Assembly: GCF_020194175.1 (NCBI RefSeq)
Contig: NZ_JADYVX010000007.1
Location: 186,001-250,000 of the forward strand
Length of the DNA: 64,000 nt
Origin: Bradyrhizobium sp. BRP22
GTDB taxonomy: Bacteria; Pseudomonadota; Alphaproteobacteria; Rhizobiales; Xanthobacteraceae
Reading direction: 5' to 3'
This document shows, piece by piece, positions 37,529 to 44,889 of the stretch. The position numbers were made by a program, and so were the translations under genes. Each line of letters begins with the position of its first letter. Within the stretch, counting starts at the first letter, position 1. The notes under the pieces are model-generated. The model had not been told where the DNA came from and ran no database searches. It saw nothing but the letters and a program-made list of their open reading frames with translations.

Positions 37529-38059
37529 AGGCCCGACATCGCGCACCGTCGCGCCGCTGCGAAAATGCAGAGGCAGCCAAAGGGTGAACCGGCCTTACTC
37601 ATTGTCCGCTTCGGGGAACGGCTGTTGCGTCCTTCGGCCCAGGAAAGTGTCCGGCCTGCACTCTTGAAGGAGCGCTCGCGATCTGGCGACGACCTCCTGT
37701 GCCTGGCTCTTTAGTTCGACCGCGTAGGAAGGTAGGTAACTTTGACCGTGAGGAGTATTGCCGTTTTGTGGCATGGCGCGCTCCCTTGGCTATGCAGGCG
37801 GGAGCGCGATCGGTCTCTCAGCCACCGACGCCTACGGACAGAGCCTCAGCCGGTGATGTGCTCTTAACTAGCACGACCCCGCTCTGTTCAAAAGTGAACT
37901 TAGGGCCCTGTGACATTCAGCTTACGACAACGGGATATACCCACTCGCAGTCTGGCTCAGCCGGAGCCCCGGCCCGCGCCAAAGGTCCCAGCTCTTGGAC
38001 AAAGCCGGAGACCCTTACGGCGCTGTCGCATTGCCCGGCTCGGGAAAAGGGCCGGTTCG
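37529..38059. other. Gene-free stretch
   Basis: About 530 bases between the secreted protein and the Nudix gene. A long plus-strand frame crosses into the Nudix gene antisense but has no motif and poor composition. I see no RNA gene or terminator with confidence. Confidence 0.45.
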
Positions 38060-38446
38060 TCAATCCGCGTTTTTTGGAAATAGCCGGTCGCGAATGTAGC
38101 GCGAGGTCGGCGTCAAACGGACAGCTCCCGGCTTGTGCCAAGCCACGCGATCGATCTCCTTTTCGTCGCCGATCGTCAGCTTACCCTTTGTTTTCTTGGC
38201 CACGAAGATGGCATCGCTCATTTTGCGACCGGACCGCTTGTTCTTGGTCTTCAGTTCTTTCCATAGCTGCAATCTGCCTAGCTGGAGGTCTGGAAGCTCC
38301 TCCTTGATCTCCCGCCTCAGACACTGTCTTTCCGTTTCCCGCGGCCGTTTACGGCCGCCTGGAAACATCCAGAGACCGTCGGATCGCCGCCTCACCAGCA
38401 GAACTCTACTGCCCTTGGCTGCAACCAGCTTTGATGACTTTGCCAT
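38060..38446 (-). CDS. Nudix hydrolase
   Basis: A 128-residue Nudix-fold protein: KGSRVLLVRRRSDGLWMFPG leads into a Nudix box GRKRPRETERQCLRREIKEE followed by LPDL. The box keeps the catalytic REIKEE, but the conserved Gly after the EE is replaced (LPD). Such enzymes cleave nucleoside diphosphate derivatives. The ATG at 38446 is chosen because residues upstream are not Nudix-like. It is followed by two other leftward small genes' downstream region, but not clearly in one operon. Confidence 0.82.
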   Translation of the reverse strand: MAKSSKLVAAKGSRVLLVRRRSDGLWMFPGGRKRPRETERQCLRREIKEELPDLQLGRLQLWKELKTKNKRSGRKMSDAIFVAKKTKGKLTIGDEKEIDRVAWHKPGAVRLTPTSRYIRDRLFPKNAD

Positions 38447-38575
38447 CCAATAGGCCGCCTCCTGGTCGAATCGTTCGATTGTAACGTGAGTGAAGGCTCG
38501 GCACAAAGACGCGCCGGCTCAACAGGAATCCAGCAGCGCGCGGCTGGCCCGGCTCTGCTTCTTGCGGCGAGCGGA

Positions 38576-38791
38576 TCAGGCTGATTTGGGCTTGTTGTTC
38601 AGATGAACCAGAGCGCGACGCCCAACATATGTTAGATCTCCGAGCGTGGTTTTGCCGCCGCGCGCGGCCGCTATGAGTTGCTCGGCGATATACTTTCGGC
38701 TCTCGTGGTCGCCGCCCTTCGGCAACTCGGCACAGACCTCGTCCAAAACAATATCCATGTTCGCTTGAACGCGGTCGCCAAACTCGCCCAT
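38576..38791 (-). CDS. Small conserved hypothetical protein (71 aa)
   Basis: Starts MGEFGDRVQANMDIVLDEVC, then ELPKGGDHESRKYIAEQL. It is a soluble helical protein without signal or membrane segment. I recall similar proteins in rhizobia, with no known function. The ATG at 38791 has AGGGG upstream; a GTG at 38833 would add 14 residues and overlap the upstream gene by 14 bases. It is probably co-transcribed with the 66-aa basic protein before it. Confidence 0.65.
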   Translation of the reverse strand: MGEFGDRVQANMDIVLDEVCAELPKGGDHESRKYIAEQLIAAARGGKTTLGDLTYVGRRALVHLNNKPKSA

Positions 38792-38819
38792 GCTCAGCCC
38801 CTGATCTCGTGAAAGTCTC

Positions 38820-39020
38820 TCATTTAGGTGCACGCAAGCTAAGGACCTCGTTCAGCTCAGCAGCGCGCTCGGCTTGCCGCGCGTGCCGGAGCAATTTCTT
38901 CCTCTCGGCACCCGGCGATAGCTCTTTGGCGCGAGTGCGCGCCTGCTGAGCTGAGCCGATCAGTCGCTCCTGGAGTGACGTGGTCTGTTTGGTTCGATTG
39001 CGCTTGCGTCTGGCATCCAT
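38820..39020 (-). CDS. Small basic helical protein (66 aa), paralogue of 57545-57748
   Basis: 66 residues: a basic start (MDARRKRNRTKQTTSLQERL), then a helical part with KELSPGAERKKLLRHARQAE and AAELNEVLS. The same pattern occurs in the 67-aa protein at 57545-57748 (MTAKRNRRKNSVPFDERL, KARQAETAAHLNEWL). Both are probably paralogues of one rhizobial family of unknown function. The basic N-terminus could bind nucleic acid; that is a guess. Confidence 0.7.
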   Translation of the reverse strand: MDARRKRNRTKQTTSLQERLIGSAQQARTRAKELSPGAERKKLLRHARQAERAAELNEVLSLRAPK

Positions 39021-39514
39021 GCCTGAACGTTAGGTCGCCGATGCCGGGCCTTCATTAACCTGGGTAAGTGCCTTTACGCGTTCAGCGACTTCAAGCACTG
39101 CTCCGATTTTATCAATCATAGCTTCGAGGCGTCCGGAGCGAAGCCCCAGCTCAGGAGGCAGAGCTGGGGCCCCTGCGGCGCTCACGCAGCGGGCAAGCCC
39201 GAAGGCTCCCCAATCGGGAATGGACGCTCCTTGAAGGGGGCACGCATTAACTTGCTTTGTGCTGTGGAAAAATGTCGGCCCCCAAGCTCTTTCCGCGTCG
39301 GGGTGTTTTCGCAAAGAAACGGCCCCAGCTCGCGAGAAGCTAGGGCCTCGAGGTCGACGGCTGGCTCGACCGGCTCGCCTGTGACTGCGGCGGTGCCGGC
39401 ATGCCCTACCCATCTTGCAATTCCAGCGATGACGAGGCCGGCCCGCCAGAGATGCCAGAGGGCTACGAGGTGACGATAACCGGCGAAAGGTCGGGGCCGC
39501 CGGGAGAGCGCAGC
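39021..39514. other. Gene-poor stretch with two GC-rich hairpins and a Cys-rich frame
   Basis: About 490 bases. Two stem-loops lie at 39143-39170 and 39321-39347. A plus-strand frame from about 39348 reads GLEVDGWLDRLACDCGGAG, MPYPSCNSSDDEAGPPEMPE, GYEVTITGERSGPPGERS, which looks like a protein C-terminus with a C-x-C-G-G cluster, but no start or complete gene is visible. Confidence 0.4.
39143..39170. other. Perfect 10-bp hairpin with AGGAGGCA loop
   Basis: Arms GCCCCAGCTC (39143-39152) and GAGCTGGGGC (39161-39170) are perfectly complementary around the loop AGGAGGCA. No T-run follows on either strand. A related imperfect stem (GGCCCCAGCT / AGCTAGGGCC) lies at 39321-39347. Confidence 0.5.
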
Positions 39515-40012
39515 TCACGCCGCCTGGCGCTGCTGATCAACGTACTGCATCGTGACCTTCTCGACATTGGCCTCCACCCAGGCTGCCATGCGCTCCTCCT
39601 CTTTGAGGGAAGTTTCGAGCAGCGGCCGCGCTGCGTCCGCGCCCGCGGCCTGACAAAGAGCCAAGAGTGATTTGTAGGCGGCAATCTCGTAGTGCTCGAA
39701 CGCGTCATTGGCGAATGTGTTCTTCAGTATCTCGTCGCCCGCCATCGAATGCCCCATCGCCATCATATTGGCCATGAACGACTGGGCGGTATCCTTCAGA
39801 CTCGACGTACTTTCGCCGCAGGCGTCGAGGCACTCCTCCAGGCGCCGGAGCTGCTCGTTGGTCTCGCTGAGATGGCTAATCACCCTTGACTTCACCTCGG
39901 GGTATTCGTCGAGCCGTTCCGACTGCCGCTCCATCAATTCTCGTGCCTGAACCTCCATTGCATGTGCGTTTCGTAGCCCGATGACGAATATGTCGCGCGC
40001 CGTCTGTGCCAT
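39515..40012 (-). CDS. Ferritin-like DUF892 protein
   Basis: A 165-residue helical protein of the DUF892 (YciE/YciF-like) ferritin-like family: DIFVIGLRNAHAMEVQAREL, HLSETNEQLRRLEECL, DAFEHYEIAAYKSLL and KEEERMAAWVE carry the Glu/His positions that usually bind a di-metal centre. Family members rise under stress; biochemical role unclear. Divergent from the manganese catalase fusion, each with its own GGAAC-type promoter element. Confidence 0.85.
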   Translation of the reverse strand: MAQTARDIFVIGLRNAHAMEVQARELMERQSERLDEYPEVKSRVISHLSETNEQLRRLEECLDACGESTSSLKDTAQSFMANMMAMGHSMAGDEILKNTFANDAFEHYEIAAYKSLLALCQAAGADAARPLLETSLKEEERMAAWVEANVEKVTMQYVDQQRQAA

Positions 40013-40051
40013 TTGTCTCTCCTTCTTGTTCCTAGGAAACCGACGGGCAAA

Positions 40052-40076
40052 AACATTACCCGATGTCCAATGTTCC
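40052..40076 (-). promoter_or_regulatory. EcfG-like promoter of the DUF892 gene
   Basis: Read on the minus strand: GGAAC, 16 bases, TGTT. It lies about 40 bases before the DUF892 start at 40012. It resembles the alphaproteobacterial general-stress sigma factor consensus GGAAC-N16/17-CGTT, with T in place of C. Confidence 0.5.
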
Positions 40077-40168
40077 TATTCGGAGGCACGTGCGCTCTTT
40101 ATTCGCAGAATAGCCAACGCACGATGCTGGTGCTCGGAATTGAAGGCCGGAATGACCGCACGGGGTTA

Positions 40169-40193
40169 GGAACAAACCACAGCCCCCACGGTT
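40169..40193 (+). promoter_or_regulatory. EcfG-like promoter of the manganese catalase fusion
   Basis: GGAAC (40169-40173), 16 bases, GGTT (40190-40193), ending about 38 bases before the ATG at 40232. It forms a divergent pair with the element at 40052-40076. Confidence 0.55.
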
Positions 40194-40231
40194 GCGGGAC
40201 TGATCATGCCCCAACCTTCGAGGACCTTTCC

Positions 40232-41503
40232 ATGTACCACCATGTCAAGAAGCTGATGTTCACTGTCCGCGTCGATGAGCCGGACCCCCGGTTTGGCAAC
40301 ATGCTTCTTGAACAGTTCGGCGGCGCCAACGGCGAACTGGCCGCGGCGATGCAGTATTCGATACAGGGCTTAAATTGCGAGGATCCTGATCGTAAGGATC
40401 TGCTGATGGACATCGGCACCGAAGAACTGAGCCATCTCGAAGTTGTAGGTACCCTCGCCCGCATGCATCTCAAACCATCCAAATTTGATCGTCAGGCTGC
40501 CGAGGCGGATCCGCTGATTGCGATTGCGGGCGGCGGAGGCGTGAATTTGTTCAATTCACAAGGAAACGCATGGACCGCGGATTACCTGAAAATCACAGGC
40601 GAGCTAGATGTCGACCTGCGCAGCAACATTGCCGCAGAAGCGCGAGCCAAGATCGTCTATGAGCGGTTGATCAATTTCTGCGACGACGCTGGTACCAAGG
40701 ACGCCCTGCAATTCTTGATGACCCGCGAAATCACCCATATGAAGGCCTTCGCGCTGGCGCTCGAGAGCCTGGCCAAGCCAGCCCTCAGTATCGGCCGTAT
40801 CGCGCCCACCCCCGGCCTCGTCGACCAGTTCTTCAACGATTCCACCGGTAGGGGCGATCACGGCGAGATCGACACCCGCGGTCCCTGGAATGAAGGTGGC
40901 GATTGGGTCTTCACGGAATCGCCAGCCATTCAGGCCGGAGACCCGGGACCAGCGACAGCGATCGTCACGGAAAGCTCGCCCCCGGCAGACGAGGCTGGCC
41001 TTAGCGACCTCCTGATCGACGAACTCCGCGACATCCTGCATGCGGAGAAGCAGCTGACCAAGGCGCTGCCCAAGATGGCCGAAGCGGCACGGTTCGACCA
41101 GTTGCGCGAGCTGTTCGAACAGCATCTGGCCGAGACCGAGAACCAGATCGAACGTATCAACGAGTGTTTCGAGCTTCTCGGCAAGTCCGCCCGCGCGAAG
41201 CCTTGCAAGGGCATGATGGGTTTGGTCGAGGAAGGTCAGGAGATCATGGCCGAGGGCGAACAGAAGGAAGATGCAGCCGCCGATTTGGCCTTAATCGGCG
41301 CCGCACAGCGCGTCGAACACTATGAGATCGCAGGCTATACTACTGCGCGCAACCTCGCCCAACAGCTGCGCCACAGTGCAATCGTCAGCTTGTTGTCAAA
41401 GTCGCTGGCCGAGGAGGAAAATGCAGACCAACTACTCAACCAGGTCGCCCGCTCGCTGATGTCGGTTGCAAAAATGCCGGACGCGATTGAGCGGGCTGAA
41501 TAG
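40232..41503 (+). CDS. Manganese catalase fused to a DUF892 ferritin-like domain
   Basis: A 423-residue fusion. Residues 1-~250 form a manganese catalase: MYHHVKKLMFTVRVDEPDPR, GANGELAAAMQYSIQG, DIGTEELSHLEVVGTL, AEARAKIVYERLI and MTREITHMKAF supply the Glu/His ligands of the dimanganese site. After a ~20-residue linker, residues ~260-415 are a DUF892 ferritin-like domain (LSDLLIDELRDILHAEKQLT, QHLAETENQIERI, RVEHYEIAGYTTARN). It should destroy hydrogen peroxide; the second domain's role is unknown. The ATG at 40232 matches the catalase N-terminus. Confidence 0.88.
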   Translation: MYHHVKKLMFTVRVDEPDPRFGNMLLEQFGGANGELAAAMQYSIQGLNCEDPDRKDLLMDIGTEELSHLEVVGTLARMHLKPSKFDRQAAEADPLIAIAGGGGVNLFNSQGNAWTADYLKITGELDVDLRSNIAAEARAKIVYERLINFCDDAGTKDALQFLMTREITHMKAFALALESLAKPALSIGRIAPTPGLVDQFFNDSTGRGDHGEIDTRGPWNEGGDWVFTESPAIQAGDPGPATAIVTESSPPADEAGLSDLLIDELRDILHAEKQLTKALPKMAEAARFDQLRELFEQHLAETENQIERINECFELLGKSARAKPCKGMMGLVEEGQEIMAEGEQKEDAAADLALIGAAQRVEHYEIAGYTTARNLAQQLRHSAIVSLLSKSLAEEENADQLLNQVARSLMSVAKMPDAIERAE

Positions 41504-41973
41504 TCAAGCATGAGAGGAATCGCGCACTCCCCGATGATCCGTCGCGCGTCCTCGGAGTGCGACGGATTTAACGTCTGGTCCGCGAAGCTATCGAGAACCC
41601 GAACTTGGCCACAGCAAGCGTCTTCGCGAGACGCCGGCCGGTAAGCGCCAGTTCGGCAGCGCCAATCCCATTTGAGCGGCGAGACTGCCGCGCCCTTTAC
41701 GGGCATGAATAATGGCGGCCCTGCTCGGTCCGCGTGCCTTATCGGCAACTGACTTGGCCGTCACGTTCTCGCCGGCCAGGATCTTCGCCTCGAATGCGCC
41801 GCGCTGACTGCGGCAGCGACGGACTCGCCGGCGCCACGAGCGCGCCCAGTTCCGTGCCTTGCCTGTGACATCCGGGGCTTCCTGGGGAAATAAGATGCTT
41901 TGGGTCCAACTTGGGTCCGCGTTCGCATTGCGTTCGACGGGGCCTTACGGTAAGCGATTGAAATTCCTGATCT
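41504..41973. other. Gene-free stretch before tRNA-Ser
   Basis: About 470 bases. A stem CGCACTCC (41523-41530) with GGAGTGCG (41554-41561) may end the catalase transcript. On the minus strand one frame is open across 41595-41930, without a recognisable motif. No complete gene is supported. Confidence 0.45.
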
Positions 41974-42063
41974 GGAAGGGTGGCCGAGTGGTTTAAGGCA
42001 CCGGTCTTGAAAACCGGCGTGCCTGCAAGGGTACCGTGGGTTCGAATCCCACCCCTTCCGCCA
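41974..42063 (+). tRNA. tRNA-Ser (anticodon TGA)
   Basis: The 90-base gene has acceptor arms GGAAGGG and CCCTTCC, discriminator G, and an encoded CCA. The anticodon arm is CCGGT-CTTGAAA-ACCGG with anticodon TGA, reading UCA codons. A long variable arm and GGTTCGAATCC T-arm are present, as expected of a class II serine tRNA. No integrase or att duplication is seen beside it. Confidence 0.97.
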
Positions 42064-42174
42064 ATAGATCAATGATATCAGATCATTATTGGGGAAGGCG
42101 GACCCTTGAACGGTCCGCTCAAACGCCCTTCCCGCGTTCTTGCGGCAAGTTGCCCAACACTGATTAAGAAAATT

Positions 42175-42200
42175 GGAACCGTATTTTGCTCAATTGTGTT
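42175..42200 (+). promoter_or_regulatory. EcfG-like promoter of the 57-aa protein gene
   Basis: GGAAC (42175-42179), 17 bases, TGTT (42197-42200), ending 33 bases before the ATG at 42234. Confidence 0.45.
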
Positions 42201-42233
42201 GGGGTTGCATTGGCACTGCTGGAGGCGACCAGA

Positions 42234-42407
42234 ATGACGGATGAGCAGCTAGCTCTTCAGGCCGTTCGTGATGCCCAGGGCATACTTGAGGAATACTTGC
42301 AGCCGCGACCGCGCAATAACGAGCGGGTCATCCTTGATAGATTGGTGGAAGTATTGGAGCGGCCCGAGCTTCTGGTCGCCGTCAACCGGATGCAGCGCGG
42401 CCTGTAG
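42234..42407 (+). CDS. Small hypothetical protein (57 aa)
   Basis: 57 residues, starting MTDEQLALQAVRDAQGILEE, with LVEVLERPELLVAVNRMQRG at the end. It is predicted to be soluble and helical. GGAGG (42221-42225) precedes the ATG at good distance, which favours this start over the longer reading frame. It converges with the 62-aa gene, overlapping by 26 bases. Function unknown; probable stress-regulated gene by its promoter element. Confidence 0.65.
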   Translation: MTDEQLALQAVRDAQGILEEYLQPRPRNNERVILDRLVEVLERPELLVAVNRMQRGL

Positions 42408-42570
42408 GGGCCTCGCCGCCCGCCTCCGCCGCTTCACTGGCCTTTGCAAGTGCCAGCCAATCGGCTGCGAGCATCAGCCAGGCATCTTCGTCCGCCGGAC
42501 AACGAGCCTCCGCTGCGCGGTCTTTGCATTCCTGAGCTAGCTGACGAAACCGGATCAAATCTTCCCTCAT
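42382..42570 (-). CDS. Small helical protein (62 aa)
   Basis: Reads MREDLIRFRQLAQECKDRAA, EARCPADEDAWLMLAADWLA, then LAKASE. The pattern of an ECxxxA helix followed by W-L-xLAxDWLxLA is common in tiny rhizobial proteins of unknown function. The gene at 57319-57543 shows a similar layout. It converges with the 57-aa gene and the last 26 bases overlap. A start six codons earlier is possible. Confidence 0.6.
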   Translation of the reverse strand: MREDLIRFRQLAQECKDRAAEARCPADEDAWLMLAADWLALAKASEAAEAGGEAPTGRAASG

Positions 42571-42806
42571 GGCGGAGCTACGCTCCAATTGAGCAAAAGT
42601 TGCAGAGGGCCAGTCACGATGAGCGAGACACCGGATATCCCGGCCTATTCCCGCGCCGGGACCAAATAAGTTGCGGCGGCGTCATATCCCCGTGGCATGT
42701 GTGTTGCACTTCAACGGGTACTGGGGATTTCAGGGGCCCAGGACGAAACAGGCGCCGTTGGGACAGCGTATTTCGAGCCCGGCGGCGTATCTTTTGAGGC
42801 ACGCTT

Positions 42807-43730
42807 TCAGCGATCAAGCTCACGGTCCGGCCAGGGATTGCGGCCGTCCCTCAGCCACAGCAGTGCGTCGGTCCAGAAGCCGGCCGCGTGACCGTCGTGG
42901 AAGAGATCGAAATGACCGATGCTCTTGCGACCGTAATCCGACGGCTCGAGCAGCACGGCCGTGCGCGGCGTGCCGGTGTAGTAGCCCAGTGTGCGGCGGA
43001 TCGCAGGCACGGTGCCGAGTTCGTCGTCCGACACGGCGATGGCGAGGATCGGCGCCGTGACCGCCGCCATCCGTGACAGAACCGCTTGCCGCTCGCCGCG
43101 CGGATGGCTGCGCTCGAAGCGAGCCCTGCGAAAACTCCATTCATTGGCAACGCCAGCGGGCAGATCCTCCAGCCAGCCGAGCCTGCGGCCGGGAAAGTAG
43201 CCGCAGAGGGCGGTCATGACGGGCATGGCGACATGCCATTTGAGGAACAGACCGGCCCGCCGGCGCGGCGCATAGTCGCCCCACCAGGCATATTGTGCGC
43301 CAACCGTCAGCATCCGCTCGATCAAGCCGGCGCTCTCGGCCAGGCCCGGCAGGAAACCGCCGATGCTGTGGCCGACGACGATCAGGCGAGCCGACGGCAA
43401 ACGCTCACGCATGAAGCAAAGCGCCGCCTCGAAATCGAGTTCGCCCCAGTCGCGCCAGCGATAGCCGCAGCCTCGCAAGCGGGACGGCCGCGAAGCCCCG
43501 ATGCCGCGATAATCATAGGTGAGGACGTCGAATCCATGGTTGGCCAGGAAGCATGCGTAGCGATGGTAATAGCGCGCCGCCACCCCTGTGGCCGCATTGA
43601 CGATGATGCTGCCGAAGGGTGCGCCGGCCGGCGCAAGCCACAGATGAGCGCCGATCGTCACGCCGTCGCGGCAGGAAATCGTGACGGCCGTTCCATCCTC
43701 AATCGATATGCGTAGTGCCACCTTGGTCAT
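42807..43730 (-). CDS. Alpha/beta hydrolase
   Basis: A 307-residue serine hydrolase. The order is GAPFGSIIVNAATGVAARYY (oxyanion region), FDVLTYDYRGIGASRPS, the nucleophile elbow VVGHSIGGF, an acid in AVSDDELGT, and a His in KSIGHFDLF. It resembles the predicted serine-aminopeptidase/lysophospholipase group. It is divergent from a TetR gene, 63 bases apart, and likely its target. The ATG at 43730 is preferred; upstream in-frame sequence is the antisense of the regulator. Confidence 0.87.
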   Translation of the reverse strand: MTKVALRISIEDGTAVTISCRDGVTIGAHLWLAPAGAPFGSIIVNAATGVAARYYHRYACFLANHGFDVLTYDYRGIGASRPSRLRGCGYRWRDWGELDFEAALCFMRERLPSARLIVVGHSIGGFLPGLAESAGLIERMLTVGAQYAWWGDYAPRRRAGLFLKWHVAMPVMTALCGYFPGRRLGWLEDLPAGVANEWSFRRARFERSHPRGERQAVLSRMAAVTAPILAIAVSDDELGTVPAIRRTLGYYTGTPRTAVLLEPSDYGRKSIGHFDLFHDGHAAGFWTDALLWLRDGRNPWPDRELDR

Positions 43731-43760
43731 GTCTGCGACGATAAGAGGTGGCCAGCGTTG

Positions 43761-43784
43761 TGTATATTCACTGGTCAGTATACA
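43761..43784. promoter_or_regulatory. Probable TetR-type operator between divergent genes
   Basis: The arms TGTATA (43761-43766) and TATACA (43779-43784) form an inverted repeat in the 63-base divergent region. An overlapping palindrome ACTGGTCAGT lies at 43770-43779. This is the size and place expected for the operator of the adjacent TetR regulator, controlling both genes. Confidence 0.55.
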
Positions 43785-43793
43785 TAAGCGCCC

Positions 43794-44432
43794 ATGAGCG
43801 AGACTGGCCGTTCGACGCGTGAGCGCATTCTTCAAGCCGCCGGCAAGTTGTTCTATGGCGAGGGCATCCGCGCCGTCAGCGTCGATGCAGTGGCGGAGAA
43901 GGCCGGCCTCACCAAGCGGACGCTCTACTATCATTTCCGCAGCAAGGACGACCTGATCGCGGCCTATCTGGAGATCCGCGACCAGCCAAATCTGGCCCTG
44001 TTCAAGCGGTGGTTCGCCGAGGCCCAGGGCGATGTGGCCGCAAAGGTCGAAGCGATCTTCCGCAATCTGGCGCGGTCGGCGCGGCATTCCAAATGGAAAG
44101 GTTGCGGCTTCCTGCGCACCTCGGTCGAATTGGTCAACCTGCCCGGCCATCCGGCGATGGTGATCGGGCGAGCGCACAAGAAGCGTGTCGAGGACTGGCT
44201 CTGCTCGGTCTTCGAGGAGGCGATCGCCTCGCGCGAGGCCCGGCAACTTGCGCGGCAGATCATCCTGCTCATGGACGGCGCGTTTGCGGTCGTCCTGCTG
44301 CATCGCGATCCAACCTATATGGAAACTGCCGGAGCAGCGGCCGCCCGCCTCGTCCGCGGGATGGTGTCGACGCCGCGCAAGTCAATCAAGGCTGCCAAGA
44401 TCGGGCGGACCATCCGGCCCCGGATTGGCTGA
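43794..44432 (+). CDS. TetR-family transcriptional regulator
   Basis: A 212-residue regulator: N-terminal helix-turn-helix RILQAAGKLFYGEGIRAVSV, DAVAEKAGLTKRTLYYHF, then the ligand domain with GCGFLRTSVELVNLPGHPA. It is divergent from the alpha/beta hydrolase and probably represses that gene and itself through the palindrome between them. The inducer is unknown. Confidence 0.9.
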   Translation: MSETGRSTRERILQAAGKLFYGEGIRAVSVDAVAEKAGLTKRTLYYHFRSKDDLIAAYLEIRDQPNLALFKRWFAEAQGDVAAKVEAIFRNLARSARHSKWKGCGFLRTSVELVNLPGHPAMVIGRAHKKRVEDWLCSVFEEAIASREARQLARQIILLMDGAFAVVLLHRDPTYMETAGAAAARLVRGMVSTPRKSIKAAKIGRTIRPRIG

Positions 44433-44610
44433 CGCGCGATCGAGCGTTCCCGCCACCCGGCGCGCGACCGACGGCCAGCGCATCGTGCGGCGGATCGTTG
44501 CCGCTTTCGTGAAAAATGGTGCACATTTTGAGAAGCATGGTGCGACCAAATTCTGCATGACAGGCTGTGTTCGCGTTATCCGAACACCCGGTCGAAGCGA
44601 AGGATATCCA

Positions 44611-44817
44611 ATGCGATTTGCGCTTTGCTTGGGCGTGCTGATCGTGCTGTGCGCGGCTGCCGAGGCGGCGACGATGCGTCGCGCCAGACATCCGGAGCGG
44701 CACTTTCGTCTCGAACAGCCCGTTGTTCCGGCTCCGCCCAAAGGCTTCGCCGTGCCCGGCTGGACCGACGAGGAAACGCGACAATGGATCAACGGCGCCT
44801 CGGGCCCCAAAGGCTAG
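44611..44817 (+). CDS. Small secreted hypothetical protein (68 aa)
   Basis: 68 residues with a signal peptide (MRFALCLGVLIVLCAAAEAA) and a mature part ending PGWTDEETRQWINGASGPKG. AAGGATA (44600-44606) precedes the ATG. It is probably periplasmic; function not recognised. It lies between the TetR gene and the acyltransferase, all on the plus strand. Confidence 0.65.
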   Translation: MRFALCLGVLIVLCAAAEAATMRRARHPERHFRLEQPVVPAPPKGFAVPGWTDEETRQWINGASGPKG

Positions 44818-44889
44818 AGCAAGGGCTGGTGAACGCGCGCCAGGCACGTCGCAGTAGCCAAGCTCGGCGCGGAATGCTACCCGACAAGG

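Noticed and set aside
37699-38307. A 202-codon plus-strand frame
   Set aside because: Its second half is antisense to the Nudix gene and its first half has no motif or ribosome binding site.
39030-39518. A 162-codon minus-strand frame upstream of the 66-aa gene
   Set aside because: It crosses two strong hairpins and has low-complexity Arg/Ala/Pro composition; no family seen.
41595-41930. A possible recombinase remnant on the minus strand next to tRNA-Ser
   Set aside because: The translated peptide has no catalytic motif, and no attachment-site duplication was found beside the tRNA.
41761-42072. A minus-strand frame with the peptide GWDSNPRYPC
   Set aside because: This is the typical antisense translation of a serine tRNA gene and not a protein.
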